Shown here one piece after another: positions 1-8,608 of a stretch of DNA of 64,000 nt. The notes under the pieces were generated by a model. It did not search any database, was not told the origin of the DNA, and saw nothing but the letters and a program-made list of their open reading frames with translations. Each line of letters begins with the position of its first letter. Within the stretch, counting starts at the first letter, position 1. The position numbers and the translations under genes were made by a program. Origin of the DNA: Lachnocurva sp045579705 (lineage in GTDB: Bacteria; Bacillota; Clostridia; Lachnospirales; Lachnospiraceae); NCBI GenBank assembly GCA_045579705.1, contig JAZNMP010000019.1, positions 62,001-126,000 on the forward strand, in the 5' to 3' direction.

Positions 1-1
1 G

Positions 2-1096
2 ATGCTTCCGTCAGAAGCTTTCGATCAGCTGGACAAAGATGGAATAAATATTTATACACATCTCAAAGAACCTAGTCCTTTCCTGTATATGTTAAATCAA
101 AATATCAAAGACAGAATAAATAATTGTAAAGATATATTTCCGGTGTGGCTCAGTTGGGAATACCTGAGTGATATCTTTATCATGCCGGATGGTATGACTG
201 ATCAAGGCACAAAGAGGGCAGCAAAAACTTTTTACGAGAACATAAACTGTTATCCATACAAAGTATATATAAACTGGATTCCGGAAGAAGAAGGAAATAT
301 CCTATATAACGATAGAGTGTTTGTAACGCTTCTGTATAAGCAGCATTGTGATGAGTTTAGAGAGTTAAATTTCGTTTCTGATGTCAGTGATTATACGAAA
401 CAGAATATCTACTCGTTTATAGAGAAGAGTAATAAATGTGTGTTTGTAGTAGATTGTGAGAATTCGGATCCGTACGATCTGTGTGCGGCGATTCGAAATC
501 TGGATTCGGAGAAACTGGAGAAGATAGAGAAGGTTATCCTCTTTGATGATATTCATGCAGCATCGGCATGGCAGCTGTTGCAGTCGTATATCGAGATTCC
601 GGTCGAGTATATCATGATAGAGCGATTAAAGGATAATAAATCGCTTGCTGATATTAAAGTTGCGGCTAGAACTTGTCGTGAATACTATGAAAACCAGGTG
701 GATTCATTTGTACTGGTTTCCAGTGATTCGGATTACTGGGGATTGCTGGAGGAATTGCCAGAGGCGAATTTCCTGATTATGGTCGAGCATACTAAATGCA
801 GCGGCGCCCTAAAGGAAAAATTAATTTCTAATGGAATCTTCTACTGCTATATCGATAGTTTCTATGTGGAAGGTGGAAAGGAGATTCGAGACGCGGCGCT
901 GAATATAGAGTTAAAGAGAACTTTTGAGAACGAGCTCGATTTGAATCTAAATGAAATCATGAACGAGGTTCTAAACAGAACTCGAATACGTATGTCCGAT
1001 AGTGAGAAACGCGAATATATAAAGAAGAATATAAAGAGAAAACTCACTTTGGATATTACGGATACAGGAAATGTATCGTTGAAGTATAAGAATTAG
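2..1096 (+). CDS. NYN/PIN-like domain protein, possibly 5'-truncated
   Basis: The protein as read has 364 residues, beginning with an ATG at the very edge of the window, so the true start may lie upstream. Residues about 145-290 look like a NYN (PIN-like nuclease) domain: a hydrophobic strand ending in VVDCENSDPYDL (Asp151) and a second acidic site SSDSDYWGL (Asp242, Asp244), the usual metal-binding layout of this fold. NYN domains usually cut or process RNA; that role is family knowledge, not shown here. The first 140 residues and the basic C-terminus are not recognised. It ends in a bidirectional terminator shared with the convergent dehydratase-type operon, so it is not part of that operon. 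Confidence 0.65.
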   Translation: MLPSEAFDQLDKDGINIYTHLKEPSPFLYMLNQNIKDRINNCKDIFPVWLSWEYLSDIFIMPDGMTDQGTKRAAKTFYENINCYPYKVYINWIPEEEGNILYNDRVFVTLLYKQHCDEFRELNFVSDVSDYTKQNIYSFIEKSNKCVFVVDCENSDPYDLCAAIRNLDSEKLEKIEKVILFDDIHAASAWQLLQSYIEIPVEYIMIERLKDNKSLADIKVAARTCREYYENQVDSFVLVSSDSDYWGLLEELPEANFLIMVEHTKCSGALKEKLISNGIFYCYIDSFYVEGGKEIRDAALNIELKRTFENELDLNLNEIMNEVLNRTRIRMSDSEKREYIKKNIKRKLTLDITDTGNVSLKYKN

Positions 1097-1106
1097 TAAA
1101 AAAAAT

Positions 1107-1165
1107 AAACCTCTGCCAAAGGCCTGCCTAATAAAAGGCGCCGATACGGCAGAGGTTTTATTAGT
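1107..1165. terminator. bidirectional intrinsic terminator
   Basis: A perfect 11-bp stem, AAACCTCTGCC at 1107-1117 with GGCAGAGGTTT at 1148-1158, has an A-rich left flank and a T-rich right flank. It can therefore terminate both the NYN gene and the minus-strand operon ending at 1167. Confidence 0.85.
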
Positions 1166-1166
1166 T

Positions 1167-1883
1167 TTATTTCGTAGCAGCGCTAAAATGCAACTCTTTG
1201 AGACCTTCTACTTCGTCGCAGATAGGTTTGAGATTGCAGGCGTTGCAGTCCATGACTACATTTTTAAAGATGTGGTCGATGGTTTCAGTGATTCCTTCGA
1301 GCATGGAGGCGTCTGTACGTAGAGCCTTGTAGTCGAAAGATGGGTCCGTTATAAAGATTAGTTTTACAGCTTCGATATGTTTGTTCTCGTGATATTTGTC
1401 GAGAAATACTCGACCGATGTGTTTAAAGGATAAACCCTCGTTTAGAGCTTCGGATGAAACTCGGACAGGCTCCCTGCCGTTTGAGGCAGAGATTCGTGTC
1501 ATATATCCTTTAGGATTTACATGGTAACGTACGTATTCAATCTTTCGAACTGCGTTGTAGAGAGCATTTCCTGTTCCGAGTCCATCTTCTGGGATACGTA
1601 CTAGAGCGATTCTAGCATAGGAAGTATCCTCTTTGATCTCATCCAGGTCTGGTCCAATCAGCAGAACTTCGTCATTTGGAACGAGAGTAGAGTCGCTGGT
1701 TACACCCATGCAACTGATGGCGTCGAGTGAACCACCACCCAATTCATAAGCCATATCGTGGCGCAGGATCAGGTTCTGATCTCCGACATCTTCCCACTTT
1801 GAGTTGGTATAATCCAGGCATACTGTGGATAAGTCTCTTATTTTTTCTAATAAAGTATTTATAGCTTCATCGTAAAGTTTCAT
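1167..1883 (-). CDS. acetyl-CoA synthase-like (CdhC/AcsB-related) standalone protein
   Basis: This is a 238-residue protein and the last gene of the minus-strand operon. The C-terminus carries C-x2-C-x5-C (Cys213, Cys216, Cys222) in a stretch reading CNLKPICDEVEGLKELHF. I associate this with part of the acetyl-CoA synthase/CO dehydrogenase beta subunit; the call rests on recall of that pattern, not on an alignment. It is far shorter than a full synthase (over 400 residues in archaea, about 730 in acetogens), so it is a domain-sized relative rather than a working synthase. The CooC-like ATPase that opens the same operon supports a metal-centre role. The cysteines could hold a metal or an Fe-S cluster. 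Function unknown. Confidence 0.5.
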   Translation of the reverse strand: MKLYDEAINTLLEKIRDLSTVCLDYTNSKWEDVGDQNLILRHDMAYELGGGSLDAISCMGVTSDSTLVPNDEVLLIGPDLDEIKEDTSYARIALVRIPEDGLGTGNALYNAVRKIEYVRYHVNPKGYMTRISASNGREPVRVSSEALNEGLSFKHIGRVFLDKYHENKHIEAVKLIFITDPSFDYKALRTDASMLEGITETIDHIFKNVVMDCNACNLKPICDEVEGLKELHFSAATK

Positions 1884-1898
1884 CGTGTAACCTGTCGT

Positions 1899-2066
1899 TT
1901 AAATCTTTCTGTCTCGCTTAATCTTATCATAGTGCTTTGCGAGCAGTGGCTGCAAAGCAGATGTGAGTTTCATGTCGAGATTGAAGAAATAAACTATCAG
2001 AGATAGAACGAACAAAACGACAAAGATGATCGCTATTACGAGCAGAACATGTAATAGAGTTCCCAT
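1899..2066 (-). CDS. small single-pass membrane protein (55 aa)
   Basis: The stop of the activator gene and this ATG overlap as TAATG (shared base 2066), and GGAGGCGCAAACTA on the minus strand supplies a ribosome site inside the end of the activator gene. The 55-residue product has one long hydrophobic helix (residues about 4-28, VIAIIFVVLFVLSLIVYFF) followed by a basic tail ending RDRKI. Coupled translation with its neighbours indicates a real operon member. It may anchor the soluble redox proteins at the membrane, which is inference. No family is recognised. Confidence 0.75.
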   Translation of the reverse strand: MGTLLHVLLVIAIIFVVLFVLSLIVYFFNLDMKLTSALQPLLAKHYDKIKRDRKI

Positions 2067-2860
2067 TAGTTTGCGCCTCCTTTTTGACGAGCAAATTCAG
2101 CAGCACCTAAAGCACCCATAAGCTGTGGGTCGATAGGCAGGTCGATAACTTTGAGCTTAAGAACATTTTCGATAGCGGCTTTAAGACCGTCGTTCTTTGC
2201 GCATCCACCGGTTAGTGTAATCTGGTCTACGGCTCCGGCTTTCTTTGACATTACGAAACATCTCTTTGCTACAGAAAGTTCAATTCCGGCTGCGATTTCA
2301 TCCATAGGCTTTCCCTCACCTACGAGAGAGATGACTTCTGATTCTGCAAAAACGGTGCACTGAGCTGTGATAGGGATGACGTTCTTTGCTTTTAGAGAAA
2401 GCTTTGAGAAGTCTTCGAGACTCATCTCAAAGGCTCGAGCCATAGCTTCAAAGAAACGTCCTGTACCAGCAGCGCATTTATCGTTCATGGCAAAGTTCAA
2501 AACTGTACCGTCAGTATCGACAGCGATTCCCTTTACGTCCTGACCTCCGATATCGATGATGGCTTTTACATTTGGATCTGCTACGTGAACGCCCATAGCG
2601 TGGCAGCTGATCTCGGAGATATTCTCGTCAGCAAAAGGAACTTTGTTTCGTCCATAACCTGTACCAACGAGATAAGTTAAATCCTCAGCACTCTTTAAGT
2701 CAGGAACTTTTGCAACAGCCTGATCCAGAGCGTCCTGAGCAGAAAGAACAGAGTTGATACGACTTCTGAGAGTCACATCACTAACCATCTTTCCATTTTC
2801 ATCTATAATTACACATTTAGTATATGTACTACCTGAGTCACATCCACCGAAATATTTCAT
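2066..2860 (-). CDS. BadF/BcrA/HgdC-type activator ATPase of 2-hydroxyacyl-CoA dehydratase family
   Basis: At 264 residues it is the usual length for these homodimeric activators (archerases). They use ATP hydrolysis and a bridging [4Fe-4S] cluster to push a low-potential electron into a dehydratase or reductase partner. Visible signatures are the N-terminal phosphate loop GCDSGSTYTK, the acidic/glycine segment IDIGGQDVKG, CAAGTGRF with cluster ligand Cys129, the second ligand Cys168 in TAQCTVFAESE, and the adenosine motif LTGGCAKNDGL. It follows the two putative catalytic subunits and is translationally coupled to the small membrane protein. The family is secure; the partner's substrate is not known. 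Confidence 0.92.
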   Translation of the reverse strand: MKYFGGCDSGSTYTKCVIIDENGKMVSDVTLRSRINSVLSAQDALDQAVAKVPDLKSAEDLTYLVGTGYGRNKVPFADENISEISCHAMGVHVADPNVKAIIDIGGQDVKGIAVDTDGTVLNFAMNDKCAAGTGRFFEAMARAFEMSLEDFSKLSLKAKNVIPITAQCTVFAESEVISLVGEGKPMDEIAAGIELSVAKRCFVMSKKAGAVDQITLTGGCAKNDGLKAAIENVLKLKVIDLPIDPQLMGALGAAEFARQKGGAN

Positions 2861-2914
2861 GTTTAACTCCCTTTCTATTTATAGGCAGACTATCGATTCT
2901 CTGGAAGTTTTCTT

Positions 2915-4465
2915 CTACCAGAGACATGTATCATCATAATCTTCGAGACTAGGGTCGAGAGGTTCTTCACGTAGGACTGAGCGCATGTAGCGGTTTACGT
3001 CCTGACGGAGATTCTTTCTAGGAATTACACGAGGATCGTAGAGGTCGTGGTTAACCCAGACGAGTTTGATTCCGTGTTCTCTAGCCTGCTGTTCAAACAT
3101 ACCGTGCATTCCATCGAGCGCTTTGCATGCGATGTGTTCCCAGAGGATAACCATGTCAGCGCGGAATTCTTCGCAGTATCTCCAGAGTGCATCGAGGAGA
3201 ACTTCGTATCCGCCGTGAGTACGGTTACGCATGATCATGTTTTCGTATTGGTGAGCCATGTCGTAGTAAGCCTGCTCTTTGTCGTCCTCAGAAATAGGTT
3301 CGAGAGATACCATGGTCAGCATGTCGAACATAGGGAGGATTCCCCAACAGTTTAAAAGCCATGCTACGAAGTCAGTATAGAACTGTGACTGAACACCCCA
3401 GATGATTGCACGATGGCGGTATTCTTTGGCGAGCATAGTCTTTTTCGTATAAGCTTCAGTAGCCCATTTTGTAATCTTTACATCGAGTTCTGCAAAGGCA
3501 GGAACTTTTCCGGCGATAGCCATATACTCTGTCTCGCGGTAGAGCAGGATATTGTTTCCGATAACCTGAGGATAATCGGTCTTTGTGAGCTCAAGCCATT
3601 CGGAACATTCTCTGGCACCGATATTGATACGTTTTGCGCATTCAAAGTAATAATCCCAATCGAATTTCTCACCGGTTTGTTCTTCGATGAATTTGATAGC
3701 ATTTCTGACTTCCTGTGCAGCATATTCCTGAACACCTGGCTCTGTATGTCGAAGAGGTGTAGCCAGCTGGTGAACTGGAATTCCGTTTCTGATCAGAGCT
3801 CGAGATATGACACCATTTCCCATTAGAGAACCGTCGCATGTAGTGTTACACTGAACAGCACATTTTCCGAAGACTGGCATATCACCATCGATACAGATGC
3901 CGGCTTCCGAGGCAGGCATAGGACAAACGTCACCAGGCATACCGCATTCCTGAACGACATCGAGGTAGTGAGTCATCGCATCTCCCTGAAGGAGAACACA
4001 TACATAGCAAGACGCAGTTTCCCAACTTAGTCCTTCGAGGTTAGGAAAGCCGCACATGATATTTGTCATTTCATTTTCGTCCATTAGAACGACGTGCTTA
4101 GATTTCTCTGGTGAAGCACCGAGGTTTCTATCCATGGAAAAAATCTTTGTGAGTAGTTTAGCTACATCACTAGCGACGAGGTCGTATTCTTCTCTACAGA
4201 TACGAAGCTGAGTGCCACGTAAGCCCATGGAATGTTTGTCAATCATCATAGGAACTGCGAGGTAGTTTAGCATCCATCTGTAACGGAAGAATCCCTTTAC
4301 GTTCTTTGGATGGAGCATGAATTTACCGAGCATACCGATGATGCCAAGCCATCTGGTGTAATCGTACCAGGTGTCTTTGAGTCCACGCCATTCACGATGG
4401 CGAAATACTTTTTTATCTCCGCGATAGAGTTCGCCGAGTTTAGAACTTCCGACTGCTTTTCCCAT
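2915..4465 (-). CDS. 2-hydroxyacyl-CoA dehydratase / benzoyl-CoA reductase family subunit (large)
   Basis: This 516-residue protein resembles the HgdA/HgdB-BcrB/BcrC superfamily, whose subunits hold Fe-S clusters and reduce or dehydrate acyl-CoA esters. It is cysteine-rich in the middle (GDVCPMPASEAGIC, KCAVQCNTTCDGSL) and near the C-terminus (LWEHIACKALDGMHG), where cluster ligands are expected. It is longer than typical subunits (about 380-480) because of an N-terminal extension of roughly 60 residues with aromatic and basic content. Its ATG overlaps the preceding gene's stop as TAATG, so the two subunits are probably made in equal amounts. No CoA-transferase or acyl-CoA dehydrogenase gene is nearby, so the substrate cannot be assigned. 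Confidence 0.8.
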   Translation of the reverse strand: MGKAVGSSKLGELYRGDKKVFRHREWRGLKDTWYDYTRWLGIIGMLGKFMLHPKNVKGFFRYRWMLNYLAVPMMIDKHSMGLRGTQLRICREEYDLVASDVAKLLTKIFSMDRNLGASPEKSKHVVLMDENEMTNIMCGFPNLEGLSWETASCYVCVLLQGDAMTHYLDVVQECGMPGDVCPMPASEAGICIDGDMPVFGKCAVQCNTTCDGSLMGNGVISRALIRNGIPVHQLATPLRHTEPGVQEYAAQEVRNAIKFIEEQTGEKFDWDYYFECAKRINIGARECSEWLELTKTDYPQVIGNNILLYRETEYMAIAGKVPAFAELDVKITKWATEAYTKKTMLAKEYRHRAIIWGVQSQFYTDFVAWLLNCWGILPMFDMLTMVSLEPISEDDKEQAYYDMAHQYENMIMRNRTHGGYEVLLDALWRYCEEFRADMVILWEHIACKALDGMHGMFEQQAREHGIKLVWVNHDLYDPRVIPRKNLRQDVNRYMRSVLREEPLDPSLEDYDDTCLW

Positions 4466-5655
4466 TATTTGATACCTCCCTGAATCTTCTTGATTTCGAT
4501 GCTTTCTACGAAAGCTTGAACTCGAGTTCTAATCTGCCCGGAGGTACCGACAGCGTAAGGGCGGTCGATAGTAAGAACTGGGTAACCGTATTCATCACGG
4601 AGTACATGTGAACCTACCATACGTTCGTAAGCCCAAGGGTCACAGAACTTCATCTGTTCGTAGATGATACCGTCTGCATGGTATTCACGTGCGATTTCAT
4701 CGACATATTCACGACGACGATTCATCTTAGGTGTATCCATGTGGCGCGGACACATACAAGACATCATATAATGACGGCAAATCTGTGTCAGAACATCTTC
4801 GTCATCGTTTAGGCGAATCTCTTCACGGCCAGGAAGTGAGCCGAAACAGAATCTGTCGGCACATACATAGGCGCCGGATTCTTCAATCAGTTTAATCATA
4901 TCGATGTCGTCGATTTCGGAACCTACGACTGCGACACGAGCACGATATGGCCATTTTTCGTCAGGAACACGATGTTTTACTTCTTCGAGAGTCTCTTCGA
5001 GTTTCTCGAGGAGCAGATCCTGAGGACATACGTAAGTACACATCGTGATGATGTGGAATTCATATCCTGTGATACGTGGTCTCTCTTCCTTTCGGAAGTT
5101 TCCGAGTTCGGTGATGATACGGCAGATTCGATTATGCGCTTCTACGGATTCGCGAAGTGCTTTATCAGACGTGTCGATTCCGAAATTCTCGTGTAGAGGA
5201 TCTAAAATCTTCTCGCGACATTGTTTGATGTAGAGAATTAAGCCGTTCTCGTCGGCTTTCATAGGAACTTCCAGATACTTATAGAAGAAATGTTTCTTCT
5301 CATTCATCTGAAGTAGTTCCATGTTTTCTACACAACGATTTATCATCGTGCATCCATCAGGAGCCATGAGGCAGTCGAGGAACTGATAGCCTCCTTCGAT
5401 AGCTCTCTCGAGCAGAGCGCGGGAGTACTCGCATAGAAAACTGGTTAGATAGTAGGTTCCCATTTCCATGGAACCTGTTCTAGGTGCTCTCAGTCTGACT
5501 GTGAAAGCATTACCTAGATTCATGAGAACCTCAGGTATCTGATAACAAACGCTGCCCACACAAATACGGCCGTCTGCTTGAGCCTGGCGGACTAGTTCAT
5601 TGTTTGCATCAGAGAGTAGGTTCTCAAAGTAGTACATGTGCTTTAAGTCCTTCAT
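4465..5655 (-). CDS. 2-hydroxyacyl-CoA dehydratase / benzoyl-CoA reductase family subunit (small)
   Basis: This is a 396-residue member of the same superfamily as the next gene. Likely Fe-S ligands are Cys residues in GSVCYQIPEVL, LDCLMAPDGCTMINRC and the C-terminal MKFCDPWAYE, the last being a hallmark of HgdB/BcrB-type subunits. A further cysteine-rich stretch, HYMMSCMCPRHMD, is unusual. It follows the CooC-like gene by 28 bp and overlaps the larger subunit by one base. Family assignment is secure; whether it acts on a CoA ester or, like the double-cubane-cluster proteins of this superfamily, on small molecules is open. Confidence 0.82.
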   Translation of the reverse strand: MKDLKHMYYFENLLSDANNELVRQAQADGRICVGSVCYQIPEVLMNLGNAFTVRLRAPRTGSMEMGTYYLTSFLCEYSRALLERAIEGGYQFLDCLMAPDGCTMINRCVENMELLQMNEKKHFFYKYLEVPMKADENGLILYIKQCREKILDPLHENFGIDTSDKALRESVEAHNRICRIITELGNFRKEERPRITGYEFHIITMCTYVCPQDLLLEKLEETLEEVKHRVPDEKWPYRARVAVVGSEIDDIDMIKLIEESGAYVCADRFCFGSLPGREEIRLNDDEDVLTQICRHYMMSCMCPRHMDTPKMNRRREYVDEIAREYHADGIIYEQMKFCDPWAYERMVGSHVLRDEYGYPVLTIDRPYAVGTSGQIRTRVQAFVESIEIKKIQGGIK

Positions 5656-5683
5656 AATTTTCCCCTCTTTGAAAATTTATAAA

Positions 5684-6448
5684 TTAGAGAATATCCATCT
5701 CTTTGAGTGCGTGTTTTAGACCAGAAACGATAGGCGCTTCGTCTGGTATGAAGAATACGGATTCGCCTTTTAAATCGCGCTCTGTGAGATTTGCATCTGC
5801 TGGAATCCAACCGAGTAATGGAATATCGCCGAGGTCCATATACTTAAGAACTGATTCATCTGGAACACGGTTTACGACTGCGCCGATGCGATCGTACATA
5901 ACGAGATCATCCGCAACTTTTTTGATAGTTTTGATAACATCGCAACCTTTCTTTGAAGAGTCGGTGATGAGAATCAGATGGGTTACTTTTTCCATAACAC
6001 GTCTGTTAATCTGCTCGATACCTGCTTCTCCATCGATTACGATGTAGTCGAAATTGTCAGAAATGGAAGAGATTACTTCCTTTAGATATGTATTAATCTT
6101 GCAGTAGCATCCAGCTGCTTCCGGGCGTCCGATGGCGATGAATGAAAAACCATCCATTTCAACCATGGCATCAAAGATACGATATCTAGCCTCGCCGAGT
6201 ACTTCGACAGTGGCTTTCGTATCGCCATTCTCAGCTGCATCTACAGCTTCTCTTCTAATATCATCAAGTGTGAGTTCTGGCTCAACTCCTAGAGCCGTAG
6301 ATAGTCCGACTGCTGGGTCGGCATCGATAGCGAGAATTCGCTTATCTGGATGTGCAGAAACTAGTAATTTCACCATAACTGATGCGAGTGATGTCTTTCC
6401 AACACCGCCTTTGCCAGCTACAGCGATTACGATAGGCTTATTAGACAT
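5684..6448 (-). CDS. CooC-like nickel-insertion ATPase (MinD/SIMIBI family)
   Basis: The reading frame extends further upstream, but the start at 6448 is preferred: it has GAGGGGGA about 10 bases upstream and begins at MSNKP, directly before the nucleotide loop. The 254-residue protein has the deviant Walker A AGKGGVGKTS (residues 11-20), DADPAVGLS, and DYIVIDGEAGIE as the switch/Walker B segment. A Cys-x-Cys pair, GCYCKIN (Cys114, Cys116), matches the metal-binding motif of CooC. CooC loads nickel into CO dehydrogenase in an ATP-driven dimer cycle. No CO dehydrogenase is encoded nearby. As first gene of the operon it probably matures a metal site in the downstream proteins, perhaps the acetyl-CoA-synthase-like one; that is inference. 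Confidence 0.82.
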   Translation of the reverse strand: MSNKPIVIAVAGKGGVGKTSLASVMVKLLVSAHPDKRILAIDADPAVGLSTALGVEPELTLDDIRREAVDAAENGDTKATVEVLGEARYRIFDAMVEMDGFSFIAIGRPEAAGCYCKINTYLKEVISSISDNFDYIVIDGEAGIEQINRRVMEKVTHLILITDSSKKGCDVIKTIKKVADDLVMYDRIGAVVNRVPDESVLKYMDLGDIPLLGWIPADANLTERDLKGESVFFIPDEAPIVSGLKHALKEMDIL

Positions 6449-6700
6449 TATAAAAATCCCCCTCATTCGTTTGAGTTTTAACAAAAGTCGTCGAATAAAT
6501 TGTATCACTTTATGTACATCTATTAAAGGCAAACGAGGGAATTGAGAGTGTACTTTTTGTGTTTTTTTAAACGGAGATTCTAGTCTACACGAGAAAAGAA
6601 AGATAATTTTAAAGAAAATATAAAATCTTCTAAAAACACTATATCTTGACATCTGTTATGAGTATAATAACTACATAATCTAACTAGAAGGGGGATCTCT

Positions 6701-8077
6701 ATGAAGAAAACTTATATCATCGACACCAATGTATTGATTCAGGCGCCGTATGCTTTGGAGTGTTTTGAAGACAATAATTTGGTGTTGCCACTAGTCGTAC
6801 TTGAGGAACTCGATGGTTTAAAGAAAGCTGATGGAGAAAAGGGGGCAAATGCAAGAGAATCTATTAGAATTCTAGAGAATTACAGAGTAAAGGGAAACCT
6901 GTTAGAAGGTGTTAAATTACCGGGAGGCGGATCGCTTAGAATAGAAAAAAACTGTGTGGATGTCAAGCTGCCAGTTGATTTGCCGGATGACAAATCGGAT
7001 AACAGAATCCTAAAGGTTTGTAAAGGACTTCAGGATGCCAAACCGAAGGGAACATATATATTAGTAACGAAGGATTTGGTGCTTAGATTAAAAGCACAGA
7101 TTATCGGAATAAAAGCAGAGGACTTTACTACAGAGCAGATTACTGATGAGGACAAAAACTATACAGGTAGAAATGAAGTCTATATTCAGGAAAGTGAAGT
7201 TGCTGATTTCAAAGCAGGGGGCGTTGAGTTAGATCAACTATATAAGTGTGATGAGAAAGGAAAGAAGCAGAAAGTACATTTCTTTGAGAATGAATTTCTG
7301 GTTCTGCGTCCAGATCAAAACACAGATAATACTTTATTAGGAAGAGTTTCGCATGGACAGGCAGTTCCTTTGGAATATAGGAAGGTGCATCCATACGGAT
7401 TCTCGCCTAGAAATGTGGGACAGTACTTCATGCAGGAAGCTTTGATGGCCAGCGCGAAAGAAGCACCACTCGTTATAGTAAAGGGACAGGCTGGAACTGC
7501 AAAGACTTTTTACTCACTCGTCGTAGGTATGGAGAAGCTTTATAATAATCCATCCGGTGAGTATCGCAGGATTATCGTCTGCAGACCGAATGCGCAGTTC
7601 GATGATGATATAGGATATTTGCCAGGAGGTGAGCAGGAGAAGATAGCGCCTCTGATGAGACCGGTTATCGACAATCTGGAACAGATTCTAGATTCAGATG
7701 ATAATGAGAGATATAACGATGAAGATATGTTGAATGATAAGATTATGGAAATCTTTGACAGAGGAATTATCCAGACGGAAGCGATGAATTTCATACGTGG
7801 ACGTTCGATTGCAAAGACATATCTGATTATTGATGAAGCACAGAATATGACACCTAATCAGGTAAAAGGAATTATAACTCGAGCTGGAAGGGATACAAAG
7901 ATAATAATACTTGGAGATCCTAATCAGATTGATAAGCCGTTTTTGGATGATAGAACAAATGGACTTTCGTATGCGGCGAAATATATGAAGGGCAGTCCTC
8001 TCTGCTGGCAGATAACGATGAGCGCTGAAGAGTGCGAACGTTCAGAACTGGCTATGGACGCTGTTAAACGCTTATAA
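6701..8077 (+). CDS. PIN-PhoH (PhoH2-type) RNA helicase/ribonuclease
   Basis: This 458-residue fusion has an N-terminal PIN nuclease domain (residues 1-140, YIIDTNVLIQAP and later acidic residues) and a C-terminal PhoH-like ATPase. The ATPase shows Walker A GQAGTAKTF, a conserved RPNAQFDDDIGYLPG segment, and Walker B YLIIDEAQNMT followed by IILGDPNQID. Proteins of this build, including PhoH2, unwind and cut RNA using ATP. Length and domain order are normal. GAAGGGGGA precedes the ATG. It is divergent from the CooC-led operon, with 252 bp between them, and ends at a hairpin shared with the convergent Dabb gene. Confidence 0.88.
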   Translation: MKKTYIIDTNVLIQAPYALECFEDNNLVLPLVVLEELDGLKKADGEKGANARESIRILENYRVKGNLLEGVKLPGGGSLRIEKNCVDVKLPVDLPDDKSDNRILKVCKGLQDAKPKGTYILVTKDLVLRLKAQIIGIKAEDFTTEQITDEDKNYTGRNEVYIQESEVADFKAGGVELDQLYKCDEKGKKQKVHFFENEFLVLRPDQNTDNTLLGRVSHGQAVPLEYRKVHPYGFSPRNVGQYFMQEALMASAKEAPLVIVKGQAGTAKTFYSLVVGMEKLYNNPSGEYRRIIVCRPNAQFDDDIGYLPGGEQEKIAPLMRPVIDNLEQILDSDDNERYNDEDMLNDKIMEIFDRGIIQTEAMNFIRGRSIAKTYLIIDEAQNMTPNQVKGIITRAGRDTKIIILGDPNQIDKPFLDDRTNGLSYAAKYMKGSPLCWQITMSAEECERSELAMDAVKRL

Positions 8078-8109
8078 GATGATTTCTTTTCATACCTCTT
8101 TCCTTACTA

Positions 8110-8138
8110 CCCCTCTCTAAAATAGAGAGGGGCACTTT
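8110..8138. terminator. intrinsic terminator between convergent genes
   Basis: A 10-bp perfect stem, CCCCTCTCTA at 8110-8119 with TAGAGAGGGG at 8123-8132, has an AAA loop and is followed by CACTTTTG. It lies between the PhoH gene and the convergent Dabb gene. Confidence 0.8.
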
Positions 8139-8142
8139 TGTA

Positions 8143-8445
8143 TTAAACTTCAAAATCTAAACAAGTTCTGGACTTAGTGTAAGGACGTACTTTGGTATTT
8201 GCTACTTCGACATGTGCTGGATGAACGGCATAACCTTTGAGCGCGTTCTCGTCTGCGAGATATGAATCCAACATTACATCGGCATTAGAAGAAGCCAGAC
8301 CGTCTGTGTAAACCTTGATTTCTTCCAGACCTGGAACCTGACCTTTTAAACCTTCGAGACCAGATTTGATGCCGGCTTTGATTTCTGCTTTTTCTGTTTC
8401 AGACAACTCGTCTTTGAGCTGCCATAGTATTACGTGGCGTACCAT
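8143..8445 (-). CDS. Dabb-family (stress-responsive alpha-beta barrel) protein
   Basis: This is a 100-residue protein with the dimeric alpha/beta-barrel signature: an N-terminal MVRHVILWQLKD strand with its conserved His, a central helix, then DVMLDSYLADENALKGYAVHPAHVEV and RTCLDFEV at the end. The family includes small cytoplasmic proteins, some binding aromatic or heme-like ligands, most without known function. AAAGGAGG sits seven bases before the ATG. It is a monocistronic unit. An ATTATA block at 8474-8479 could be its minus-strand -10 box, but no good -35 is visible. Confidence 0.85.
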   Translation of the reverse strand: MVRHVILWQLKDELSETEKAEIKAGIKSGLEGLKGQVPGLEEIKVYTDGLASSNADVMLDSYLADENALKGYAVHPAHVEVANTKVRPYTKSRTCLDFEV

Positions 8446-8608
8446 AAATGCCTCCTTTCGAAATTACGAACACATTATACTATTTACGCCACGAAAAAAT
8501 AACCACTTAGCGTTAAAAATTTACCACTTACCTTTTTGCTATTTACTTCGTATTTGAAAACCAATAAAGTAGGATTATACAAAAACCGATTCTAGAACGG
8601 GGGTTGCT

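Noticed and set aside
6646..6668. Promoter TTGACA/TATAAT upstream of the PhoH gene
   Set aside because: The two consensus boxes are only 11 bp apart, too close for sigma-A; no alternative partner is clear for either.
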